From the NCBI RefSeq assembly GCF_000422545.1, contig NZ_KE383874.1:181214-245213 (forward strand): a DNA stretch of 64,000 nt, in the 5' to 3' direction. The stretch is from Desulfocurvibacter africanus subsp. africanus DSM 2603 (GTDB lineage: Bacteria > Desulfobacterota > Desulfovibrionia > Desulfovibrionales > Desulfovibrionaceae). The notes below the pieces were generated by a model. That model searched no databases and was not told the origin of the DNA. It worked only from the letters and a program-made list of their open reading frames with translations. Of this stretch, positions 55,669-64,000 are shown piece after piece; positions within the stretch are counted from its first letter, which is position 1; each line of letters opens with the position of its first letter. Made by a program: the position numbers and the translations under genes.

Positions 55669-58131
55669 CTATTTCACCCTCGGGATCTCGGGAGTCTGGT
55701 TGTTCGAGCGCAGGCCGCGCTCGCTGTACGGTCCTGCCTGGCCTGTCTGCTGGGCTTGATGGGCCTGCCGGGACTGGCCGGCCTTTTTGGTGACGGCCGC
55801 GATGGAGCGGTCCACCTCCGCGTCCAGGCTGGCCAGCAGCTCGGTTTTCCTGATGCCGATCATCTCCTCGTCGTAGCCGATTCCGGCCACCATGACGGCC
55901 CGCCTGGCCTGCTCGGTCTTGGCCTGAGACAGCTTGAACAGCGTCTCGGCGCGGGTCTGCTCGACTTCGGCAGCCTTGGCCTCCAGCTCGATTTGCCCAA
56001 GCGCGTCAGCCTGGACCTGGGCCTGGGCTTGGGCCGGGTCAGGCTGCTGCTCCTGGCCCTGCTGCTCGCCGGACATAGCGGCCATGGCCTGGCCGACAAG
56101 CGCGCTCACGTCGCCCGCCTTGACGGCCTGGGCAAAGGCCTTGTCGTCGAGGCCGGCCAGGCCCTGCACGATCTGCAGGACGGGCTCGGGCAGGCCGGCA
56201 GCGGCCAGGCGCTCCATGAGCGCGGCCAGGGGGCCTGCCTGCATCCTCTTCAGCACCTCGCCGCGGCTGGGCCAGTCGAAGACGCGCAGGATCTCGGCCT
56301 GGTCGATGACCCCGGCCTTGAACAGCTCGGCGGCCTCCTCGCGCTCCACGGTCCTGGAGCGCGGCAGGGTCGAGCCGTTGACCACGGACAGCTTGAGCGG
56401 GGCGATCATCTCGCTGCCGCGGATTGCCTTGGTGACCTGCTCGCCGTTCTGCTCGAAGCAGATCCAGCGATCCTCGGTGTAGAAGTTCATCAGGTGCGAC
56501 ACGAACATGCGCCCGCGCTCGCGCACCAGGCGATGGTAGTTGCGGATCTTGCCGGCCAGGGACAGCGAGACCTGCTCCAGGAGTTCGGTGATGGCCTTGT
56601 GCGCGATGACCTGCTTGCCCGGTGTCGAGGCCTGCTCCAGGTCGAAGGTCGCGCTTACCAGGAAGAACAGGTCCTTGATGACGCCCATGAGCCGCTCGAT
56701 GTCCACGGGGATGTGCGGGAACTCCAGGTAGCGAATGCCGGCGGACACGGCCGAGCCGGCCGGGTTGAGGATGCCCAGGTCGTTGCTGAACTCGGCGTTG
56801 TCCACGCCGCTGTCGCGCGGGTTGACGATCTTGGGCCGCACGCTCCTGTCCTTGAAGTATTCGAGCTGGGACAGGCACTTGTTGAAGGCGCGCTGCAGGT
56901 CTTCGAGCTGCTCGAAGTCGCCCATGCCCCAGATGGTCGAGGTGTCCGTATTAGAGGGCACCAGGCTGAAGGGAAATTTGTCGTACAGGTAGGTGTGCCT
57001 GGCCATGTCGCTGGCCAGCAGCTCGGGGTTGATGTTCGGGTTGGGGTCATCCCCCAGCACGACCTTGCCGCCGCAGCAGGCCGTGACGCGGCGGATGAAG
57101 CCGGGGTACCTGGCCTGCGCGACCTTGCCGGGCACCATGAGCGGCTGGTTGTCCTCGCCGAGCACGATGTTGCCGGCCGCGTCCCTGGCCTCGACCAGCG
57201 CGTCCGCCTCGATCTGCGAGAAGTCCTTGACCCAGGCCTCGACGATGAGGACCTGGTCATTGGCCTGGCCCCGGCCCGAGGAGTCGCCCGAGTAGCCGAA
57301 CAGGCTGCCCATGAACGAGCCGATGCGCGCCAGGACGTTCTGGTCCCTGCCCTCGCCGCCGATGAGCCGACGCGTGTCGCCCAATTCTTTCAGCAGGTCG
57401 GCGTCGGGCCGGATCAGCGGGGCCTGGTCCGGCCACTTGCGCCGGGCCTGGCGCACGGACATTGGGTAGAAGTGCAGGATGCCCTCGGCGTCCTGCAACT
57501 TTTTGCAGTCCACCGGGTAGACGCCGAAGTGGAACGGATCCACCACGACCGTGCGCACCTCGCCCAGGCCCACTTCCAGGTCAGGATCGAAGATGACCTT
57601 CTCGATGGCGCAGCCGTAAGTCTCGCCGTTGATGACACTCTGCTCGAAGACGTGCTGCTGCTCCTGCTCCTGCCACCAGTACTGGGTGGCGCGGTGCACG
57701 TCGTCCAGCACCCCGGCGCGCTTGTCATCGATCTCGCCGGCGCGGGCCACGTTGAAGGTCGGCTGGCTGTTGGTCAGCGTGTTGACCACCTTGGTGCGGT
57801 GGCGGTGCAGCAGGTTGGCCGACAGAAGCGGCACGCCCGGCTTCTTGGACGCGCGCCAGGGCTGGTTGCGCGACAGGCGGTAAAACGTCTCCCACTTGGC
57901 GTGCAGGCCCTGCGCGTCCTTGTCGGCCAGGATCTCGGCCAGCAGCTCGAACACGCGGTAGCCGAGCTTGCCGCTTTCCTCGGGCGGCAGCAGCTCGCTG
58001 CGCTCCTCTTCCGCAAGCTCGGGCAGCTCTGGCGATTCGGGCAGTTCGGCCAGTCCGGCCAGTCCGGCCAGTCCCGTAAGGCCCGCAGCGGCCGCGTTAT
58101 TAGCTATCGTATCCCGGCGCACTTCGGGCAT
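55669..58131 (-). CDS. Phage portal protein
   Basis: 820 residues. The N-terminus is disordered (LAGLAGLAELPESPELPELA). The portal core follows: WETFYRLSRNQPWRASKKPG, then SANLLHRHRTKVVNTLTNSQ, PTFNVARAGE, and VVVDPFHFGVYPVDCKKLQD. The C-terminal third is a long Gln/Ala/Glu-rich coiled coil (MSGEQQGQEQQPDPAQAQAQ), the barrel or tail of large P22-like portals. It forms the DNA entry vertex. A terminase gene is expected upstream but is not present. Confidence 0.9.
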   Translation of the reverse strand: MPEVRRDTIANNAAAAGLTGLAGLAGLAELPESPELPELAEEERSELLPPEESGKLGYRVFELLAEILADKDAQGLHAKWETFYRLSRNQPWRASKKPGVPLLSANLLHRHRTKVVNTLTNSQPTFNVARAGEIDDKRAGVLDDVHRATQYWWQEQEQQHVFEQSVINGETYGCAIEKVIFDPDLEVGLGEVRTVVVDPFHFGVYPVDCKKLQDAEGILHFYPMSVRQARRKWPDQAPLIRPDADLLKELGDTRRLIGGEGRDQNVLARIGSFMGSLFGYSGDSSGRGQANDQVLIVEAWVKDFSQIEADALVEARDAAGNIVLGEDNQPLMVPGKVAQARYPGFIRRVTACCGGKVVLGDDPNPNINPELLASDMARHTYLYDKFPFSLVPSNTDTSTIWGMGDFEQLEDLQRAFNKCLSQLEYFKDRSVRPKIVNPRDSGVDNAEFSNDLGILNPAGSAVSAGIRYLEFPHIPVDIERLMGVIKDLFFLVSATFDLEQASTPGKQVIAHKAITELLEQVSLSLAGKIRNYHRLVRERGRMFVSHLMNFYTEDRWICFEQNGEQVTKAIRGSEMIAPLKLSVVNGSTLPRSRTVEREEAAELFKAGVIDQAEILRVFDWPSRGEVLKRMQAGPLAALMERLAAAGLPEPVLQIVQGLAGLDDKAFAQAVKAGDVSALVGQAMAAMSGEQQGQEQQPDPAQAQAQVQADALGQIELEAKAAEVEQTRAETLFKLSQAKTEQARRAVMVAGIGYDEEMIGIRKTELLASLDAEVDRSIAAVTKKAGQSRQAHQAQQTGQAGPYSERGLRSNNQTPEIPRVK

Positions 58132-58134
58132 GGG

Positions 58135-58500
58135 CTAGTTCTCCTTTGCGCGCTGGCGGCGCTTGCCGCGCTTGGCCTGGGGCTGCAAAGGCGCTTCGGC
58201 GTCTTCGGGCCCGCCCTGCTCCTCGGGCTCCATCGGCTCAGCGTTGGCGCTCAGGTCCAGCACCGGCCTGTTCCCCGGCGTGGCCGGGCCGACCTGCAGC
58301 AGGTGCTCCTCGATGAACGGGCGGTGCGGGCCGAAGGGGCAGCGCATGAACTCCCATGTCGCCTCGTCCGGTATGGGATGGGGAAAGCCGGCCTCGCGCG
58401 GCTGGAACATGGCGCCCATGAGCGGCAGACGCAGGGCGTCCTGCTCGGCATTGGCGATGTGTTCACAGCAGATGTCGCAGTAGATGGGGATCAGGCTCAC
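58135..58500 (-). CDS. Small phage protein with cysteine cluster
   Basis: 121 residues. The N-terminus, IPIYCDICCEHIANAEQDAL, has a C-x-x-C-C motif, and the middle contains CPFGPHRPFIEEHLL. The C-terminus is disordered and basic (KRGKRRQRAKEN). It overlaps the membrane-protein gene by 4 nt and lies 3 bases before the portal gene. No family recognised; probably a small phage-specific protein. Confidence 0.65.
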   Translation of the reverse strand: MSLIPIYCDICCEHIANAEQDALRLPLMGAMFQPREAGFPHPIPDEATWEFMRCPFGPHRPFIEEHLLQVGPATPGNRPVLDLSANAEPMEPEEQGGPEDAEAPLQPQAKRGKRRQRAKEN

Positions 58501-58808
58501 AGGGTCTCCTCGCGCCGTTCAGGGTCTTGGTCAGGGTCCCGGTCAGGGCCTTGGTCAGGGCCCCGGTCTTGGTAAGCCGGCTCGCCCCGGTCCTGGGCCG
58601 CGCTCCAGGGATCGTCGTGTGCCGGCCAGGCTTTATCCCCTGGCTCGGCCTTGCGCCTCGACCTGGGGGTCTCGGGCAGGACCGGCAACAGGCTCTTGCG
58701 GCCCATGGTCCAGCCGGCGAACAGGCCCGCGCCGGCCACGGCCAGTATGATCAGGATGGCCAGGACGGCGGCCAGCAGCGCCCAGGGATCAGTCAGGCTT
58801 ACAGTCAT
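58497..58808 (-). CDS. Single-helix phage membrane protein
   Basis: 103 residues. One strong membrane helix (residues 9-33, ALLAAVLAILIILAVAGAGL) is followed by a basic stretch and a long acidic, Asp/Pro/Gly-rich tail with DPDQ/DRGP repeats. It could be a holin- or spanin-like lysis factor, but neither the Rz pattern nor an Rz1 partner is visible. First gene of the visible head block. Confidence 0.6.
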   Translation of the reverse strand: MTVSLTDPWALLAAVLAILIILAVAGAGLFAGWTMGRKSLLPVLPETPRSRRKAEPGDKAWPAHDDPWSAAQDRGEPAYQDRGPDQGPDRDPDQDPERREETL

Positions 58809-59227
58809 GGATTACCTCGCCAGTTCGGCGCGCCCCCCTCTGTCCGCACAGTCCGCACGGTCCGGCAGGATTCGCCAGGATCCGGGAGTCGCGGCCACAG
58901 CTCTTGGCCATTGCAGTTTCACGGCTCGCCCACGCAGGGCGTGCCGGATGCACACTCGTGGAATGTTCGCTCTGTCGGGCGTTTACGGCAACGACGGGAT
59001 TCCCGTGGGCAGGAAGGCTACCAGCGCTGGAAAGACTCCAGGGGTGGAAAGGATGTTCGTCCGAGCCATGGGCAACAGGTGGCCGTTGCCGTGCGGCAAC
59101 AGGCTGCCGTGGCCGGGCGCGTGTGCTGTGCGGGAACACCCGGATGATGGGCGTGGACAAGAGGGGCTGTATGGAAAACGGAGCGGCAGCGGCGGAGGCC
59201 TCGCCGGTCCCGGCGTGTCAGCCTGTT
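58809..59227. other. Region upstream of the phage head block
   Basis: About 420 bases. No terminase or other gene can be supported; small open frames lack coding character. It ends at a family 1 element, so the phage block is delimited here. Confidence 0.45.
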
Positions 59228-59355
59228 AGAGCATTTTGCTTTTGAAAATGCTCTACAAGCCATGCGGCGGCATGGCTTGCCGCTAGCTTCGGCGTAGGCG
59301 CAATTCACTTGCGCCGTCAACGCCGGAGCGGGCGTCATAAAAGCAATCTGCTCTA
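59228..59355 (-). repeat. Family 1 element, inverted full copy
   Basis: AGAGCATTTTGCTTTTGAAA at the left and AAAAGCAATCTGCTCTA at the right, all hairpins present. It marks the right boundary of the phage head block. Confidence 0.93.
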
Positions 59356-59554
59356 AAAAAGGGCTGTGCGGGCCGGGAAGGCCCGCCGGGGGCGAAGCAA
59401 CTGTCCGTACTAGTGGAGCGTTGCCAGGCTGTTACGGAGTTGAAAAAGTCCGGGACGGGCTTTTTCGACTGTCTGCCCTGGGCCGGCTCATGAAGGCGGC
59501 CGGCACGGTTTATCAGCACGGTGTGGCCGGCCCTCGGCGCCCGGCAGGCTGCGG

Positions 59555-60076
59555 CTATACGCTGCGCTGCGTGCCGAGGTCCCGGCTTGCGCGATCATCC
59601 CGGCCCTCGTTCTCTTCCATGGCCAGTAACTCGGTGGGGTGCGTTCGGTCCGCGGCCTTGGCCTTCCAGTCGGCCAGGCAGGCTGCGTACTTGTCCTGCA
59701 AGCCGAGCAGGAAGAGGACATGCAGGCAGATATCGAGGCTGGCCAGATCGCCCGGAGCCTCGTCATGCAGCTGCCCGGCCACGTGCGCCGCCTCGTCCAG
59801 CAGGCCCTGGCGCAGCAGGGACATGGCATAGTTGCGGCGGAACCGCCTGTAACCGCAGGAAAGCCTGATCGCCTGCCGGTGGTGACGGAGCATGGCCCCG
59901 ATATCACCCGCCAGGCAGCTGACCTGCCCCAGGACATCGTTCGCCCCGGCAGGGTCGTGCGGCTTGAAGGCTTGCGCCGCGCGGCGGATTCTGGCCAGGG
60001 CCAGTTCGTCGGGACACGCCCCGAGCGCATTTATCTGCGCGCAGAGACTGCTGTATTTTGGTTGAGGCTTCATCAT
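59555..60076 (-). CDS. TPR-like helical protein, unknown function
   Basis: 173 residues from the ATG pair at 60076/60073. The pattern NDVLGQVSCLAGDIGAMLRH, then RRNYAMSLLRQGLLDEAAHV, then HDEAPGDLASLDICLHVLFL, followed by GLQDKYAACLADWKAKA, has the helix pairs and small-residue spacing of tetratricopeptide repeats, though below a formal match. Residues 1-30 (QPKYSSLCAQINALGACPDE) are helical. No neighbours in an obvious operon. Real gene likely, role unknown. Confidence 0.5.
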   Translation of the reverse strand: MMKPQPKYSSLCAQINALGACPDELALARIRRAAQAFKPHDPAGANDVLGQVSCLAGDIGAMLRHHRQAIRLSCGYRRFRRNYAMSLLRQGLLDEAAHVAGQLHDEAPGDLASLDICLHVLFLLGLQDKYAACLADWKAKAADRTHPTELLAMEENEGRDDRASRDLGTQRSV

Positions 60077-60396
60077 GTGTTGTGCACAGGAGGCGCCCTG
60101 CGCACGGGCAATGTCGCACATTTCCAGCTGCGAGTAAAACAGTCTCTTGTGCGGCACACCAGCAGCGCACCATCTCGTTGAACTTACGCCACATATCGGC
60201 AGGTATGCAACGCCATGAGCATGCACCAGAGATAGTACGAACCCAGAAACAATATTGCGATTGTGCACAATTGTGTTTCATTATAGATGCTTATTTCTTC
60301 TCGCCTCTGTCTGATGCGCATCATGCCTGTAGCCGCAAGCCTGCTGGGGGGGCAGGAAGGGCTGCACGGCGAACCGACAACATCCGGGGGAATTTC
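60077..60396. other. Intergenic region between divergent genes
   Basis: 320 bases containing the promoters of the divergent genes at 59555-60076 and 60397-61737. An AT-rich centre near 60250-60300 is the likeliest place. No further gene supported. Confidence 0.4.
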
Positions 60397-61737
60397 ATGC
60401 CTTTGCACTTGCGTCCGACCATGGTCGCCCTTGGCCTGCTGCTGTTTCCTGCAGCCGGGCTTGAGGCCGCGACCACCACCTTCAGCCCAGCCAAGGTCAT
60501 CAGCTCCACCACGGGCGGCGCCAGGTGCGTGTATGCGGCCGACCTGGACAACGACGGCAAACCGGACGTGCTCGCGGCATCGGAATTCAACCGCACGATC
60601 GCCTGGTACAGGAACACGGGCAGCGCATTCGACCCGCAGCCGTTCATCAGCAACGGCATATACATCCCGTCCGCGCTGTACGCGGCCGACCTGGACAAGG
60701 ACGGCAAACTGGACGTGCTCGCGGCCTTGTCATCCCATGACATGATCGTCTGGTACAAGAACACGGGCGGCGCATTCGGCCCGCAGCAGATCATCAGCGA
60801 CAGCGCATACAATGCCTCCGCGGTGTACGCGGCCGACCTGGACGGCGACCCGGCCCTGGACCTGGACGTGCTCGCGGCCGTGCCACCCTTCGACAGGATC
60901 GTCTGGTACGAGAACGATCCCTTCAAGTATCCCCCGAGCCGTTTCGGCTCGGAACTGGTCATCAGCAACAGCGCAGAGCACGCTTCCGCCGTGTTCGCGG
61001 CCGACCTGGACAACGACGGCGACCCGGACGTGCTCTCGGCCTCGGCCGGCCTGCCCGGCAAAATCAGCTGGTACAAGAACATGGACGGCCTGGGCGCCTT
61101 CAGCCTGCCACTGGACATCAGCACCGACGTCCTCGGCTTCAGTTCCGTGTTCGCGGCCGACCTGGACGCCGACGGCGCCCTGGACGTGCTCGCGGCATCG
61201 GCCGACTTGGGCGGCTCGCACGGCAAGCTCGCCTGGCACAGGAACAACGGCTCGGGCTCGTTCGTCTCGCAGCCGGACATCAGCACCACTGTCGACGCCA
61301 GGTCGGTCCTCGCGGCCGACCTGGATGACGATGGCGACCTGGACGTACTTGTGGCCTCGTCTGCCGACGACACGATCGCCTGGTACGAGAACACGAACGG
61401 CCAGGGCCTGTTCGGCCCGCGACAGGTCATCAACGCCAATGCCTTGGGCGCGGTCTCGGTGTTCGCGGCCGACCTGGACAACGACGGCGACCTGGACGTG
61501 CTCTCGGCTTCTTATGCCGACCACACCATCGCCTGGTACGAGAACCACCTCTACTCGCCGCCAGCCCCTGATACGGGCGGCAACTCGGGCGGAAGCGGCG
61601 GAGGCGGCGGCTGCAGCCTGGCTCCCACAGCCGGCCCGGCCGGCCCCATCGGCCTGGACTGGCTGCTGCTCCTGGCGGCCGCGATTCTTGTCCGCCTGCG
61701 CAGGCCTGCTCTGCGCAATTCACGACGCGCGAACTGA
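60397..61737 (+). CDS. Secreted VCBS/FG-GAP-repeat protein with C-terminal sorting tail
   Basis: 446 residues; signal peptide ends GLEAA. It carries about seven repeats of the form VYAADLDNDGKPDVLAAS...IAWYRNTGSAF. The D-x-D-x-D-G-x-x-D calcium-binding loop and the IAWYxN strand define FG-GAP/VCBS beta-propeller blades. The C-terminus is a Gly-rich linker with one Cys (GGSGGGGGCSLAP), a membrane helix (IGLDWLLLLAAAILV) and Arg-rich end, the plan of MYXO-CTERM/JDVT-CTERM type sorting signals. Surface-anchored adhesin or propeller scaffold. A strong terminator follows. Confidence 0.85.
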   Translation: MPLHLRPTMVALGLLLFPAAGLEAATTTFSPAKVISSTTGGARCVYAADLDNDGKPDVLAASEFNRTIAWYRNTGSAFDPQPFISNGIYIPSALYAADLDKDGKLDVLAALSSHDMIVWYKNTGGAFGPQQIISDSAYNASAVYAADLDGDPALDLDVLAAVPPFDRIVWYENDPFKYPPSRFGSELVISNSAEHASAVFAADLDNDGDPDVLSASAGLPGKISWYKNMDGLGAFSLPLDISTDVLGFSSVFAADLDADGALDVLAASADLGGSHGKLAWHRNNGSGSFVSQPDISTTVDARSVLAADLDDDGDLDVLVASSADDTIAWYENTNGQGLFGPRQVINANALGAVSVFAADLDNDGDLDVLSASYADHTIAWYENHLYSPPAPDTGGNSGGSGGGGGCSLAPTAGPAGPIGLDWLLLLAAAILVRLRRPALRNSRRAN

Positions 61738-61760
61738 ATCCGTCCCGATACAAAACGCAC

Positions 61761-61797
61761 AGCGGCCCGGCAGACTTCTGCCGGGCCGCTGTTGTTG
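61761..61797 (+). terminator. Terminator of the VCBS-repeat gene
   Basis: Perfect 13-bp stem AGCGGCCCGGCAG-ACTT-CTGCCGGGCCGCT (61761-61790) followed by GTTGTTGT. Confidence 0.85.
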
Positions 61798-61887
61798 TAT
61801 ACCGACCGGGGGCGCGCGACTGCGGGAACAGAAACAAACCCGTTAATGACCAGACACACTACTGTTTCCCGTTTTCGAGCCAGGTCA

Positions 61888-61905
61888 GTAAAAGCAATCT
61901 GCTCG
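61888..61905 (-). repeat. Family 1 element, single end
   Basis: GTAAAAGCAATCTGCTCG matches the left terminal repeat in reverse orientation. No other part of the element is adjacent. Confidence 0.6.
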
Positions 61906-62163
61906 AATTAAATGATGTTTTCTCCGGACGACATGCACAAGACTTCCGCCCCGTGCGTCCAGGCCTGCCGCACAGTTTCATGCTCCCATATGCATGCCAG
62001 GCTGCCAGACCGCAAAGCTATAAAAAGCCTCCTGCATTCATGCAAAATATCGAGCCGCCCACAGTTCGAACAGGATGCATATCCATTGCCTGGTTGTAAA
62101 ATCTTATTGAACGTTTCTTGCTTTCTTTCTCCATCCTTTATACACAAGTCATAACTATTCACT

Positions 62164-62284
62164 AGAGCATTCTGCTCTTGAAAATGCTCTGCAAGCCATT
62201 CGTCGGCATGGCTTGCCGCCGCGCGCAGGCGCAATTCACTTGCGCCGTCAACGCCGGAGCAGGCGTCTTAAAACAATCTGCTCC
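62164..62284 (-). repeat. Family 1 element, inverted full copy
   Basis: AGAGCATTCTGCTCTTGAAA at the left and AAACAATCTGCTCC at the right, with all hairpins (second slightly shortened). It lies upstream of the propeller gene at 62406. Confidence 0.92.
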
Positions 62285-62405
62285 AAAAGAGCTTTCGTTG
62301 GCTATGCAGTTCCGCAAGCAGATGTGCGTTGCACACACGACCCCGCCCTGGCCCAAGGCCTGGCCATTGTCCCCTTTGTCCCCCAGGCCTGCCGGGAAGG
62401 AGATC

Positions 62406-64000
62406 ATGCGGCGCTGTCTCGCCCTTATCGCCCTTATCGCCCTGGCCCTGCTCCCGGCGCCGGCCAAGGCCTGGGACCTTGTTCAACCCAACGGGCTTTC
62501 CACCAGCACCATCAATGCCGTCTGGGGCAACTCGGGCAGCGACGTCTTTGCCGTAGGTTATAACGGCACCATCCTGCACTACGACGGCCTGTCCTGGTCG
62601 GCCATGAACTCCGGCACGAGCCAGCCTCTCTATGGCGTCTGGGGCAGCTCGGCCAGCAGCGTCTTTGCCGTCGGTTCCGGCGGCACCATCCTGCGCTACA
62701 ATGGCAGGGGCTGGTCGGCCATGACCTCGGGCACGAGCCAGACTCTCTACGGCGTCTGGGGCAGCTCGGGCAGCAACGTCTTTGCCGTAGGTTCCAGCGG
62801 CACCATCCTGCGCTGCAATGGCACTGCCTGGTCGGCCATGACCTCCGGCACGACTGAGACTCTCAAAGGCATCTGGGGCAGTTCGGGCAGCGACGTTTTT
62901 GCCGTGGGCAACAGCGGCACCATCCGGCGCTACAACGGCAGCACGTGGTCTGGCATGGCTTCCGGCACGACCTCGACTCTTAGAAGCATCTGGGGCAGCT
63001 CGGGCAACGACGTCTTCGTCTGCGTTGAAATGAGCGGCACCCTCCGGCACTACAACGGCAGCACGTGGTCTGGCATGGCTTCCGGCACGGGCTCATGGCT
63101 CTACGGCGTCTGGGCAAGCCCGGGAGGCGACGTCTTCGCCGTGGGAGGGGGCTCTTCCACCAGCACCATCCTGCGCTACAAAGATGGCACATGGTCCGAC
63201 ATGTCCCCCGGCACGGGCAAGCATCTCTATGGCGTCTGGGGCAGCGCGGAAAACGACATATTCGCCGTGGGCGCCGACGGCATCATCCTGCACTGGGACG
63301 GCAGCGACTGGCAGGCCATGAGCCCCGGCATGGTTGGGCTTATGCAGGGCGTCTGGGGCAGTTCGGGCAGCAACGTCCTTGCCGTTAGTTCTCGCGGCAC
63401 CATCCTGCGCTACGATGGCAGCGCCTGGTCTTCCCAGGCCATCAGCGGGAGCCCTAGGCTTGGTGAAATATGGGGCAGCTCGGAAGACGACGTTTTCGCC
63501 GTAGGCCATAACGGCTACATCGCGCACTACGGCGGCTCTTCCTGGGACACCTACACCACGGGCACGGGCGAGCAGTTTGAGGGCGTCTGGGGCAGCTCGG
63601 CAAACAATATCTACGCCGTTGGAATCAAATCCTCCAAGGGCTCAATCTGGCGCTATGATGGCACCACCTGGTCGGACACGGCCTTCGGGGTGAGTGCGTC
63701 TCTGTGGGGCGTCTGGGGCAGCGCGGCCAACGACGTCTTCGCCGTTGGCAGTTCCGGCACCATCCTGCGCTACAACGGCGCTGCCTGGTCTGCCATGACC
63801 TCCGGCACGAGCTATTTGCTCATTGGCGTCTGGGGCAGCTCGGCCAGCGATGTCTTCGCCGTGGGCCATAGCGGCACCATCCTGCACTACGACGGCACTG
63901 CCTGGTCTCCCATGATCTCCGGCACGAGCGACAATCTCTACGGCGTCTGGGGCAGCTCGGGCAGCGACGTCTTCGCCGTCGGTGATGACGGCACCATCCT
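62406..64000 (+). CDS. Secreted repeat-propeller protein (partial, continues beyond window)
   Basis: The ATG at 62406 has GGAAGGAG upstream. 531 codons are open to the window end. Signal peptide ends PAKAW. The rest is a run of 13 repeats of about 38-40 residues of type LYGVWGSSGSDVFAVG...GTILHYDG...WSAMTSGT. This G-V-W-G-S-x-x-x-D-V-F-A-V-G pattern is a beta-propeller-like blade (WD40/Kelch-like, seen in secreted proteins of myxobacteria and deltaproteobacteria). DNA repeats are about 114-120 bp, offering scope for slippage. Probably a cell-surface or secreted adhesin-type protein; the C-terminus, possibly with a sorting tail as in the neighbour, is outside the window. Confidence 0.88.
   Translation, partial: MRRCLALIALIALALLPAPAKAWDLVQPNGLSTSTINAVWGNSGSDVFAVGYNGTILHYDGLSWSAMNSGTSQPLYGVWGSSASSVFAVGSGGTILRYNGRGWSAMTSGTSQTLYGVWGSSGSNVFAVGSSGTILRCNGTAWSAMTSGTTETLKGIWGSSGSDVFAVGNSGTIRRYNGSTWSGMASGTTSTLRSIWGSSGNDVFVCVEMSGTLRHYNGSTWSGMASGTGSWLYGVWASPGGDVFAVGGGSSTSTILRYKDGTWSDMSPGTGKHLYGVWGSAENDIFAVGADGIILHWDGSDWQAMSPGMVGLMQGVWGSSGSNVLAVSSRGTILRYDGSAWSSQAISGSPRLGEIWGSSEDDVFAVGHNGYIAHYGGSSWDTYTTGTGEQFEGVWGSSANNIYAVGIKSSKGSIWRYDGTTWSDTAFGVSASLWGVWGSAANDVFAVGSSGTILRYNGAAWSAMTSGTSYLLIGVWGSSASDVFAVGHSGTILHYDGTAWSPMISGTSDNLYGVWGSSGSDVFAVGDDGTI

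Noticed and set aside
55756-58575. 939-codon plus-strand frame opposite the portal gene
   Set aside because: Shadow of the GC-rich portal gene; starts and ends unrelated to any gene context.
61908-62234. 108-codon minus-strand frame before the propeller gene
   Set aside because: Its only start codons lie within the family 1 element; the rest has no known pattern.

Overview
The window reads as a GC-rich Gram-negative chromosome, most likely a Desulfovibrio-type deltaproteobacterium. This is an inference from lipoprotein, TRAP and autotransporter genes, the overall coding style and the dispersed-repeat landscape; no rRNA or other phylogenetic marker is present. No tRNA, rRNA, complete insertion sequence, integrase, terminase or replication origin was found.

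Layout. (1) 1-3100: a minus-strand CsgG-type lipoprotein operon running off the left edge, and a small secreted protein. (2) 3541-15345: a tight minus-strand podovirus-like tail/internal-virion gene block, carrying one plus-strand lipoprotein gene of cargo type. (3) 15346-52351: about 37 kb of accessory DNA. It begins with a defence cluster: type I restriction-modification (hsdR-hsdM-hsdS), an OLD-like ATPase/TOPRIM protein, a broken Mrr/HsdS chimera, a DUF1016 nuclease, Mrr and RhuM. It continues with an outer-membrane protein, LysE exporter, ParDE, TetR plus a DctPQM TRAP transporter, NudC, an HTH/nucleotidyltransferase pair, a flavodoxin-ferredoxin fusion, a membrane protein, an autotransporter, PerR-KatG, two DUF1778-GNAT modules and an HigA-like protein. 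It ends with an AT-rich three-gene operon (STAS-GHKL ATPase, DUF4325 STAS-like protein, two-helix membrane protein). (4) 52352-58808: a minus-strand phage head block (decoration-like, capsid, scaffold, zinc ribbon, portal). (5) 59228-64000: host-type genes, including a VCBS/FG-GAP protein with a C-terminal sorting tail and a long repeat-propeller secreted protein cut by the window end.

The two phage blocks point the same way and in the usual head-to-tail order, so they look like one podoviral structural operon split by the accessory island. The phage is probably defective as seen here: terminase, lysis, replication and integration genes are missing.

The most striking non-genic feature is a set of dispersed elements. 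Family 1 is about 120-126 bp, with imperfect terminal inverted repeats starting TAGAGCA and three internal hairpins (about a dozen full or partial copies). Family 2 shares similar ends but has different cores. Family 3 carries a rho-independent terminator hairpin. One family 1 copy sits inside a family 3 copy. Several element ends supply the stop codon of the adjacent gene, including phage genes, which implies movement after the phage genes were in place.

The best candidates for something undescribed are the STAS-GHKL/DUF4325/membrane-protein operon at 49912-52084 and the mobile hairpin elements.
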